The translations under genes were made by a program, and so were the position numbers. Under the pieces are notes generated by a model, which made no database searches, was not told the origin of the DNA, and was given only the letters and a program-made list of their open reading frames with translations. Source: Lamellibrachia columna (taxonomy: Eukaryota; Annelida; Polychaeta; Sabellida; Siboglinidae). From it: a stretch of 64,000 nt of DNA. This document shows positions 10,217 to 19,371 of this stretch, one piece after another. Numbering within the stretch: position 1 is the stretch's first letter; every line of letters begins with the position of its first letter. Where the stretch lies: positions 9,838,193-9,902,192 of the forward strand of contig OY759265.1 in NCBI GenBank assembly GCA_963662155.1, written 5' to 3'.

Positions 10217-11371
10217 TGCATTCAATCGAGTTACTGAGCCAGCAAATTACATTGTTCACTGATGCTAAAATAATTTACTATCAACTAACTGTAATTAACT
10301 GAGAAGCTGTCATCTGCAAAGACAGACGAAAATCAACTTCGGTATTTGTACAATTTGCAGACATTCCGTGTGTAATGCAGTATTAGAACAATATCCAGGA
10401 TATACTTCTGAAGAGATATTGTCTCATAAACAGTATTTCTGGAATATTGTCCGTGGAGTTTATGATGAGATATTGTCCAGATAATATTGGTAGGGAAAAC
10501 TAGGGATACAATCAGGAGGGTCAGCGAACATACCATGACTCGTGCAACTCTTTTGAGCACCGCCGCATTCGGGGAATTGTTTTTGGAATTACATGCATCC
10601 TGCTTATATTGAGTACGATAACTTATTAGTCTTTTCTCAATTGTATCACCTGTAAACAAAGGAAAGAGGCATTTGTTGTAATTTTACAATAACACTAAAC
10701 ATTCAAACACTACCACACCCAGTCTCTGTGCAAATATGCGCATGGAACAATTTTATAACATTTCATCAATTTATGAATGGGAAGGTATATTTTATTTGCA
10801 AACTCCATTTTTTAACTTGACAACTATTATAGCCTGTGTACTATAATAATAGTTGCATTTGTGTTTGTATGTATTATTATTCAGGCAATGTTTCGACCAT
10901 ATTTATATCGACGAACCGATGTGGTACATAACTCCGTATGTTATGCATGGTTGGGCAACCTAAACTGACTTTACCATGAACTGTCAGGGCGATCAGGGCG
11001 AAATGCCCCAGGTATATGGGTGGCTGTCTTGCCCCAGGGTGCACCAATATGGCTTTTTGGGGTATGCTTCCTGCTGCAAATGTTCATCCTCCCATGGTCG
11101 TCGGCATACTGCTTCGAATGTTCATCCTATCATTCCACCATGATTCAACATGTGTTGCTCATTTACAAGTTGATATTGTTCTTACGTAATATAACTATCT
11201 GTAATATAGATGTAATGTTTGGTCGAGTTAGAATTATATATTTTTTAAATGCAACCATTGGTTGATTCAGACAGAAAAGGAAGCATTTAACTAGACAGTT
11301 TTTCTTACATCTATGTGTAACAAGATATTTGTAAATTTAGTTTTTTAACATATTCACATGGCCTGCATTAA
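10217..11371. other. no recognised feature (spacer between duplication copies)
   Basis: The sequence is AT-rich. I see no domain, tRNA, long repeat or convincing exon. Short open frames on both strands have no recognisable protein content. Confidence 0.5.
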
Positions 11372-11563
11372 CAGAAACTGTAGATAATCTGTCCCATTCA
11401 TTTGTTGGCCTTAGGGAGGATGAAATGACAACTTCTGTGTATATCACTCCAGACACAATGGTTCAGCCGTGGACTCCATCTCTCGTGAATAGGACATCAC
11501 CACGAAGAAATGAGTTGGTTTTTTTGCACCCATCAGCTGAGATGTTCCCAGAGGCATATGGTA
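11372..11563 (+). other. candidate coding exon, function unknown
   Basis: An acceptor-like CATTAACAG is followed by an open frame of about 64 codons ending at CATATG/GTAAGT, a consensus donor. The peptide contains TVDNLSHSFVGLREDEMTT, YITPDTMVQPW and FLHPSAEMFPEAY. It is of normal composition but not recognised. It could be a 5' exon of the immunoglobulin gene downstream, a further KCTD3-like exon, or chance. Support is only splice signals plus an open frame. Confidence 0.35.
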
Positions 11564-12169
11564 AGTGAGCAAGGAATAAATAATTAGATTTTATTAGTTT
11601 ATTCTGTTCTGTGATCATGCGCGGGAGTTTCCGTGGCTAATTTTAGGGGAAAATTAATTAATTCGGTTTTGCTATAATTGATGAAACCATGCCAAAGACA
11701 TATCACGTTCCACCTATTCGTATTTTAGCGCCTTTTGTTTTTAAAGACCTCGGTCCAGATATACAGATTATTGGCAGTTTCATGTAAAGTCTCTCAATCC
11801 CGCTGAGCCTAAAAAATTGTATGGTAATTAGACTGAATTAATATTACACAATTAATTGTTTCAATACTATGAGGGAAAGTGAATTTTGGCAAAAGTGTAC
11901 CCTGTACGTGAAAACGCCCACATACAAATGTATTTATTATTAACTTTGTTAACTTTAAATAATGTCACAATTATAACTTATGTTTGTTTGTTTATGCAGT
12001 CGGGGTTCTAACAAAATAAAGTCAGTGCCACATGGTTCCTCCTGGAAGTGTTTAAGGACAATCAGTGCGGACAGTACTGGTGACACAGCAAATGATAAAG
12101 ACAGAATTTATACCACTCAGTGAACCATGCAGACTTGAGCGGATCCAGACACTGGGTAGTGTGTCCAAG

Positions 12170-12640
12170 CAGTTTATAGAAAGAGACCATTTCGTTGCTG
12201 AGGCTATCTGCCGCATTTGATACCATTGGTCAAAGGACAACTTATTAAAAGCATGTTAATGTGGTGTGGCATAACTGGCACAGAGCTGGTTCTCATCATA
12301 TTTAACTGATAGATATAAAAGAATGAAGATAGCGAATTGTTTCTCAGCTGCGCTCCCTACTTCACGTAGTGTTCCTCAGGGTGTTTCACTCTCTACGCTA
12401 CTCTACTTCGCTCAGTTATCCAACGTCACAACTTGGATCACCAAGTGTATGCAAATAAATCACAGACCTATGCTATTTTATCTACACGAGATACAAATCA
12501 CTTCCAAAACTAGCTCAGGGATCGTCTCCACAAAATCTTCCATTGGATGACAGAGACTACATTAAAGTTAAATGCAAGTAAATCCGAGTTTGTTATTATT
12601 GGTAGGGTAAATGTTGCATGTCTATTTGAATCGATTAGGT
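12170..12640 (+). mobile_element. decayed L2/CR1-like reverse transcriptase relic
   Basis: Scattered frames contain LSAAFDTI (the first catalytic motif), SVPQGVSLS (GxPQG motif), HQVYANKSQTY (a degenerate YADD-containing block) and KLNASKSEFVIIG, in the order expected for an L2-type RT. Several stops and frameshifts separate them. No ends are visible. Confidence 0.65.
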
Positions 12641-14618
12641 GTGCACAATATGTTGCAAGACGTTTCCTTATGTGTCAGTCTTTAGATTGCATATAGAGAA
12701 GCACAGTAAAATCAAAACGTGTGGAAAACATTAGCTTAACAGTGTGACCTGGCTGTTCTTCGAAGAGAACAAATTTGCATGTGTGCTGGAGTACCATAAA
12801 ACACTAACATTATATAGGCCTTTTGAATTGGGGGTGACGTAGAGTGATTTAACGAAAGCATAGAGTTACTAAAATACAAGGAAGGACATTAACATAATAA
12901 TTTACATGTAATTGATTATGGATTGACAGACGTTTGATACGATGACAATAAAACTGATGCCGATTGATCAACTAATGCGAATCGAGAATAATAAACTGAA
13001 TCTGTATATGTAATGATCGATATTCTTTTGTTTAAAAAATAAGAGACCAATGACGTGAGTGACACTTAGCATTATCTGCTATTTGGTTGCACCTCCTATC
13101 GGTCGGTGGAGAGACCAATCCACAGCCACCGAGTCTCTTATAGTTGCGTATCGAGCAGCTCTCAGGGGAGAGATTTGTCGGTCCCCAGACCATTGTAGTT
13201 CTCCACCCAAACTACTGACAATCCCTATGTGTTGAGCTAGCAACCTATTATAACAACACGTCTACCCGTTTATATAGTAGGTACACCCTCTTTAGGTGAA
13301 TTTGTGGTGTGAACTCTTGAAACATGTTCATTTTACATTTATCTGACATAACATCTACTAATTAAACAGTTTAGTTAATTAGAATGTTTCTTATATGGCA
13401 TAGTTCATGTTGTAATGGAGCAAAGTGTATAACATGCATAAATAATATTACTAGTCTATGTTATTGTTATTCGTTCATGCAGATGTATTGGTGGAAATTA
13501 TGCGCATGCGCCGGAAGTGATCACTCTAAAATGGCGTCTACCACAGTGTCGGTCGAGTACCTGTTATCAATAAACCTACATAACCCTGCCTAAGGAATAC
13601 AACACACTCCAAGTGGAAAAGGTTTATTATATTGCCAATAGTATCATCGAACAGTTGTGTTAACTGGTATGTCTGTTTATTTTCTATGCATCTAGCAGTT
13701 CCCACTGCCGTTAATTTGTCAGTAAAAACGCTTAGAAAGTGTCTCATCTCCCTGCCAGCAAAAGACTAGCCTCATTTTCATGCAGCTAATATACAGTCAT
13801 GAACTGCATCAGAAGCAGAAAAAGATAGTTGTCACTAACAATTAATCTGTCCCTATACACTAATCACAACTCCATATGAAATGTACAATCGTATGTAGAA
13901 TGCCAGCAGAAAGGTTCGTAGAGCCATCCTCGAAATATGTATCAAAATGAACACCATATCAAATGTGTACTCCGTAGTATAGATATTATTTATCTACAAA
14001 ACCAAATGACGTTTATACATAGACCATCCGCATTCTGTTAGGTCACAAATTCTTTGTTTATAATGCACCTTTTGTTTTCACAGTAGCTGTCTCGAAGCAT
14101 TTCTTTGTTCACCCATTTCGTCCGACTGGCTGTCAACGCAATGCACTTCTACCTATTTAGCTGATATCGGCTTTTACAGACAACACCACAGGAAGCACGC
14201 AGTGTGTTCTATGGACATACAACGTATGTTGATACAGATATCATGCAAGTCAACACGGATATAGCACACGAAATGCTGTCTTGCACACTCCTCCATATTT
14301 CTTCAATTGGTCGTTCTTCAGTCATGATAGGCCCCACACAGTATGCCATTTGTCGCTTCATTAGCAGAAGCACCAACTTCGCATGGATTGTTATATACGA
14401 TACGCTAAATTCAAGAATTCCCTGCATGCCGGCTGGTGGACAGGAATTAACACCTTTTGTCTGTGCTGGCGGAGGTAATCAACGAACCACGACAGGCATT
14501 GTCCATGTGCACGGACGGCGTTGTCCTGTTTGCATCAGGTAATATTTAGCAACACCACGCCTTGACATGTGTCAATGACGTTGTAATCCTCACTTAGAAC
14601 CGCAATTTCTATATCGCA
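12641..14618. other. mostly unassigned, AT-rich
   Basis: Apart from the promoter-like cluster at 13501-13536, I see no gene, tRNA or mobile element. A 112-codon open frame at 14204-14542 has no recognisable domain and no splice context. Confidence 0.45.
13501..13536 (+). promoter_or_regulatory. NRF1-ETS-YY1-like core promoter cluster
   Basis: TGCGCATGCGC (NRF1 palindrome, 13501-13511) overlaps by one base CCGGAAGTG (ETS-type site, 13511-13519). Eight bases further on is AAAATGGCG (YY1-like, 13528-13536). This order and spacing is typical of TATA-less housekeeping promoters in animals, where YY1 sits at the start site and can include the ATG. The ATG here opens a frame of only 20 codons (MASTTVSVEYLL...), so it may be a short first coding exon portion, an untranslated exon, or a dead promoter. 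No downstream coding region can be assigned to it. Confidence 0.5.
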
Positions 14619-14650
14619 ATTATTCTGGTATCCTAATATACCAGAATAAT
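14619..14650. repeat. 13-bp-stem palindrome at a duplication edge
   Basis: ATTATTCTGGTAT, a 6-base loop, and ATACCAGAATAAT form a perfect hairpin. It ends one or two bases before similarity to duplication copy 1 begins, so it may mark the breakpoint. Confidence 0.7.
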
Positions 14651-14651
14651 A

Positions 14652-16851
14652 AGGAGAACTGTAACATGATGGTGGCCGCCGCCTTCCACTCCATCATCCA
14701 GTTGTGGAACGTCACGATCAGCAATGATGGCGGCCTCGTCACGCGTGAGATAGGTCAGTCAGTGAGATAGGTCTCTCAGGAGAAAAGGGCTTTGAGGAAA
14801 ATCCTGTCACTGTCATGGGCACCAGGTGTCTAAGTGCTGCACCATAGTCACACAACACCATGTATGTAGAGGGATGCTAAAAGTTGGCAAACTTTGTATT
14901 GAAATGTTGTTTCTCATAAGCATTTGATACACTATTTATGAAAATGTTGACCACATCATTGATTTGATTAAATATAACTATTTACCAAGCTAATGGTGCT
15001 CTTCCTTCTTGTTCACCGCTTTATAGGGTTGAGGGTCAGGTGAAACATTCATCCTTCTTTTGGCCAACCTCTTTGTTCTTTTTATTCGACGAACCAAGTT
15101 GTTCTCACAAACTTGCAGCTGCAATTGTTGATGTTATGTCAACGCCCCTGTCTCCATACCATAGAGGCATGCCGGTGCAACACGCTCACTCAGGACTTTC
15201 CCTTTCAGCATTTTCAAAACGTTTCTCTCCAACATGACTCCCTCTACGTTTCTCCAAGCATTCGCTCCCGCTTGTATACGGCGTCTCACTTCTACCTCCG
15301 AATGCTCATCCCCCGTAACCTTTCATCTAAGGTACACAAAGCAATCCACTTGCTTGATCTCCTTACCTTCCAAACAGATGGTCAGCTCCTCTCTCTGGTG
15401 TCCAACGCATGTCCGTGCTTCATGAACACCCCCTTCCATTTCTCCAACACTTCCTGTAGTTCTTGTTTGTTCTCTGCTATTTTGGCCAAATCGTCTGCAT
15501 ACACCATCTTCCTGAGAAGGTCCACAAATCCCACTGCCATTCTCCCTTGCATCTCCAACCATTTCTCTACCAGCTGTCTTAATGCAAACATCCCATCAGT
15601 CGTTCCGTTTCCCTTTCTGAATCCCTGTTGCTCTTCCCCGAATTCTTGCTCTACTCTCTTTCTGATCCTCCCATCCAGGGTCCACTCTAGCAGTTTCATG
15701 ATGTGACTTAGAAATGCGATGCCTCTGTATTTCCCAGGTCTTGCGCATCTCCCTTCTTCTACAATATTGGAACAATTAGCCCTGTTTGCTTCTCGTCTGG
15801 TACGTTACCTTGCCTCATACATGTATTCACTACAGACAGACCAACATCCATTTCTTTATATGTTAGATAGAGTACACAAAATATGTAGTTTTCAATGTCT
15901 GTATACACATATTGAAAACTAAAGCTGATTGGGTGTTATTGTTTCTGCATCCTACCTACACAAATGCAGAAGTTCCCGCTGAGTATGAAGGGCAGAGACC
16001 ATAGTGGGGATAGTATCACACTCCTCAGTGTCTATATCACCCCCAAAACAATCTCCCTGCTTGCTACTAGAATGTTTAAACTAAAAGTTATAAATACTGA
16101 CTAATTAATAGAAACTGCACTTAAGACGTCTCATTTAGATGTGTTGATTATATTTGTTACGCTAATGTGCAAGTTGCTCCTGTGAAGCAGGGCAGTTTAG
16201 GCAATGTACATTGCTTGACTGTTTTCAGCCGTGAGTGGGAAATGGATTGAGATAGCCTACAGGACAATTTCGGGAGCTGTGCAGAACCAAGGGTCAGTGG
16301 GACAGGGCCCACAGCTCTTCCAGACATTCACCGTACACACCAGTCCCATCACCAAGGTGATGTTGTCAGCGAAGCATCTCGTCTCTGGTAGGTCCAATTC
16401 CCAGGTATATTTCTGGGGAAAATATTCAAATATACCTGGAAAAGCTTTGTTTCATGATGGTGACCATGTCTCGTTTATGGCATGATTTTCAGTGGGCCAT
16501 CAATCACATATACTACTATATGACATCCACAGTTATTTAAATATACAAGTAAAAGCTTGGTTTTCTTTTCAAGTAATCCAAATTGAAGCATTGATTATGA
16601 CCATATCAGCTTTCTTTTGATACGACGCGGCTTATCAGTAACAGGTGCTTGAATAAAGGAAAGTTAATCACTGTAGCTCACTGCTGTGTTTGCAGTGTGC
16701 TCTGAGTATAACCATGTACATACGTGGAACGTGACCTGATTCCTTGCCATGACCAGCACACAGCCTGGCTCAGTGGCCTTGGCATCATTCAAGGTTATCT
16801 CCATAGAGAGTGTGGAACCACACCTTCAGTATATCCACAGTAACAACTTTG
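14652..16851 (+). pseudogene. KCTD3: KCTD3/SHKBP1-type relic, copy 2
   Basis: This is the second copy of the relic described at 6528-10010. Segments are 14652-14744 (MMVAAAFHSIIQLWNV), about 15967-16050 (KFPLSMKGRDHSGDS, LSVYITPK), 16229-16387 ([36 protein letters not shown]) and 16696-16851 (NHVHTW, STQPGSVALASFK). The same in-frame TGA is present at 16737-16739. The donor of the second segment is destroyed: ACAGGTGAGTCTCC in copy 1 has become AAAACAATCTCC here. A 12-base in-frame deletion shortens the third segment. The remaining acceptors and donors are intact. It cannot encode a full WD domain. Confidence 0.78.
15040..15800 (-). mobile_element. RTE-like non-LTR reverse transcriptase relic
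   Basis: On the minus strand the frames give MKLLEWTLDGRIRKRVE, EEQQGFRKGNGTTDGMFALR, VGFVDL and, after an internal deletion, KMVYADDLAKIAENKQEL followed by GKEIKQVDCFVYL. These are the RTE-group RT motifs (QQGF with TTD, FVDL, YADD, LEGK...FxYLG). The segment between FVDL and YADD, with the PQG motif, is deleted. It is inserted in the KCTD3-like relic and was present before the duplication. Confidence 0.75.
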
Positions 16852-17129
16852 GTAAGTCACATTAACAAGATCTAGAATTACAAGAATTAGATATTTCAGT
16901 AAATTAGAATATACTCGGTTACGTAATAAAATTTTGCCTTTACCTTCCACTGTGCTGCGCTAGAAAGTGATGTCCGTGTCGAAATGTGGATAACTATAGC
17001 TGTTGTTCCTGCTGTTTTATTGGCAAACTGGGAACCCCTTTTTCTGAGATAGGACCCGCCCGTTATGTGAAGACGAATGCTTTTATCTAGGAAAAGAAAT
17101 CAAATTCACATTCGAGGAGCCACCTTAAC

Positions 17130-17957
17130 ATGATGATAGGTCAAATAAATACGTCTGAGTTTGAGTTGGGATTAGATTCAGCCAAACTATCTGGAGAGAC
17201 AACAGCAAGTTTTTTGAGAGGTAAAACAAAGTGAAAGTTAACACTTCAAATCAGTGGTTTCATGAATTTTTTTGTGGTCAGAAATATTCTAGAAGAATAT
17301 ATGTAATATTACAGAATCAAATCCTGAAATGTTTTATTCTAGGTGTGTTAAATTTGATAGCATCTATTTGACTCAACATAAATATTTTGATTCCATGAAC
17401 TTTAACTAAAATGTAATTATCAATGTTAAAAGAAACAATTGATATGATTTTTCATCCTGATTTTAGACAATGCTGTAAAAGTCCCAGTGACTTTGTATTT
17501 GATATTAATTACATTAATATAATGTTTCTTCTAAGCTATCGTGACTGTTTTGTTGCAAAACACGAATAATATTATACTTATTGACTTAAGAGTTCAATAG
17601 CATGTATATGGAACCTTGCAAGTTGTATGCTATATGTCAGTATGTGTATATGTGAGTAGTGTGTACATGTGTGTGCACTGTACGTGCAGACAGTAACATT
17701 TATCTTGCTGTAATATCAAAGTTATAATTTTAACAGTCAAAGAATTACATCTCATTAACACAGAGTATTTATGTTATTCTTTAGACCCTTCTCATTACAT
17801 TGAGGTCAGAAGCTGTCACTTGCTGTTACTAGCTGTCACTTGGGGTATTATATTGCAGATTACAATAAAATATGCTTAACTTTCACATCAACATTTCTTT
17901 GCCTACTTCCCTAAAGTGTATCTGCTGAGATCCCTGAATTCATCTTATCCCTTTCAG
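17130..17957. other. no recognised feature upstream of the Ig exon
   Basis: The stretch is AT-rich and shows neither exon-like content nor repeats. It probably forms the intron before the Ig exon at 17958. Confidence 0.45.
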
Positions 17958-19081
17958 CCCTCTTCCCTTTCCCAATGATGACGGTACCAAAGGTGCACCG
18001 TCCTACCATCGGAGAGCCCCTCGTACTTCGCTGCAACCCCCCCCCCCCTACAGCTACCCCAGCGGAATCCTCTACTGGGCCGAGTCGAAACCATGGGCAA
18101 AGATCAGCGCCATTGACAACACAAAAAGGGTCTCGCAGGACTTTGAAGGTATTTATTGTCAAAGTGTCGTCTAACGAAGTCATAAAAAGTTTAATCAAAA
18201 TGATTGCAATATGATTAAATGAGAGCGAGAGTACATACAATTTGTATTACATATATAGCTTTAGTAAAATATAAAGAAGCAGTGAGCACGCCACGTATAA
18301 TGGCATTCTATTAATTATAGTTTAACATCATGCAAATGATAAAAGAAATCGAGAATTCCATTTGGAGAAAGTTGTGACAGTTGTAAGTCATTGTCTTTGG
18401 TAGTTGTCATTTCCAGATCTAATTCTAACAGTGTTTTAGAAGTCTGTGTATTATATATAGCAATTATTACATTCAGACTTGATATATCCATAACTAAAGA
18501 TAACAACATGACTATAATAGTGGAATTCTGGCTAAAGTTTAATTGACAATGTATATTTTGGGAACTCCATGCTTCTATTTAAAATACGTAAAGTATTCTC
18601 TGGTAAATGTATTATTTTCGTAAAATTGTTTCTGTTTTAACTGTTTAACATTTGTTTCAGCGTTCAGAGTCATGGAGGAGTATTACTATTGCAACTATTT
18701 TACATCTGGGATTTAGCACACTGTATTCTTCATTTGCAAATTTTGTAAGATTTTTTAAAAAGAAGAAAACATTTGTTTGACAGACCAACTTTTAAACAAA
18801 TTCAAACTACATTTCATTTGAACACGCAATATTTTGATAAAAGGTTAAAAGAGCAAAGGCAAAGCGCTTAAATTATCCTCACAAATTTGCTAACAAATAA
18901 AATGTTTTTGATGTTGCATAGATGATAATCAGGATTTCCATTTCAGGAAACCTATACTTTGCGAATGTTGAGGAACAAGACAAGACGGATGGTGATGGCT
19001 ACATCTGTATTGTCAATAACGAAATTCTGTGTTCCCTATCAAAGTGGGACAACGAAGATATATACCCAATATATGGCGCAG
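17958..19081 (+). CDS. L1/neuroglian-type cell-adhesion Ig domain (two exons, partial gene)
   Basis: Exon 17958-18148 (acceptor CTTTCAG, donor GAAG/GTATTT) and exon 18947-19081 (acceptor CATTTCAG, donor GCAG/GTACC) join in phase 1 to form one immunoglobulin domain. Visible features are GEPLVLRCN (B-strand cysteine), GILYWAESKPW (tryptophan), RVSQDFEGNLYFANVEEQD and GYICIVNNE (F-strand cysteine). DFEGNLYFANV is characteristic of the second Ig domain of L1CAM/neurofascin/neuroglian and contactin proteins, which mediate neuronal adhesion at the cell surface. A run of 12 C at 18037-18048 breaks the frame inside the first exon. No signal peptide, other Ig, FN3 or membrane exons are seen. A gypsy LTR begins 88 bases after the second donor. 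It may be part of a larger gene or a fragment. Confidence 0.72.
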
Positions 19082-19168
19082 GTACCAATCAACCGTCGAC
19101 CCTTCCTCGAGGCGTGGTTGTGTGTGCTGTGTTTTGTGAACAAATGTCGAATCGGCATCGATCACTGG

Positions 19169-19312
19169 TGTCATATGTGTCTAGTTAATAAAGACAGATG
19201 GCTTTGATTAACATTGTTTAATAAACACAATTTACAAGATGGAAATATGGACGACAACTCCCGTTTCTCACTTCCGTGTCTCATGAAATGTTTAGCACCA
19301 CATTATATGACA
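19169..19312 (-). repeat. 144-bp LTR with 8-bp inverted ends
   Basis: The LTR reads TGTCATAT ... ATATGACA on either strand, so it has the TG...CA ends and an 8-bp terminal inverted repeat. It is directly preceded on the minus strand by the polypurine tract. It contains TTTATTAAAC-like AT-rich segments that could include the polyadenylation signal. At 144 bp it is short for a gypsy LTR. Confidence 0.8.
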
Positions 19313-19371
19313 TCTCCCTTTTTTAAGGTTGTCTAACTAAAGTTCGTGGTGTTCAGTTCTAGTACACAGTT

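Larger units (their letters stand above)
14652..17129 (+). repeat. segmental duplication, copy 2 (about 2.5 kb)
   Basis: This is the direct-repeat partner of 7155-10216. It lacks about 290 bases of the RTE relic (7550-7836) and lacks 8011-9000, but it keeps about 600 bases of reverse transcriptase (15235-15840) that copy 1 has lost. Similarity ends near GAGGAGCCACCTTAA. Confidence 0.88.

Noticed and set aside
11020..11265. 81-codon hydrophobic frame as a small membrane protein
   Set aside because: AT-rich chance frame without splice sites or similarity.
14204..14542. 112-codon open frame
   Set aside because: No recognisable domain, no splice context and an overlapping open frame on the other strand; likely chance.
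18922..19207. Single-exon protein beginning in an intron and running past the Ig exon
   Set aside because: It includes the intron before 18947 and continues into the gypsy LTR. The splice-bounded exon 18947-19081 explains the coding signal.
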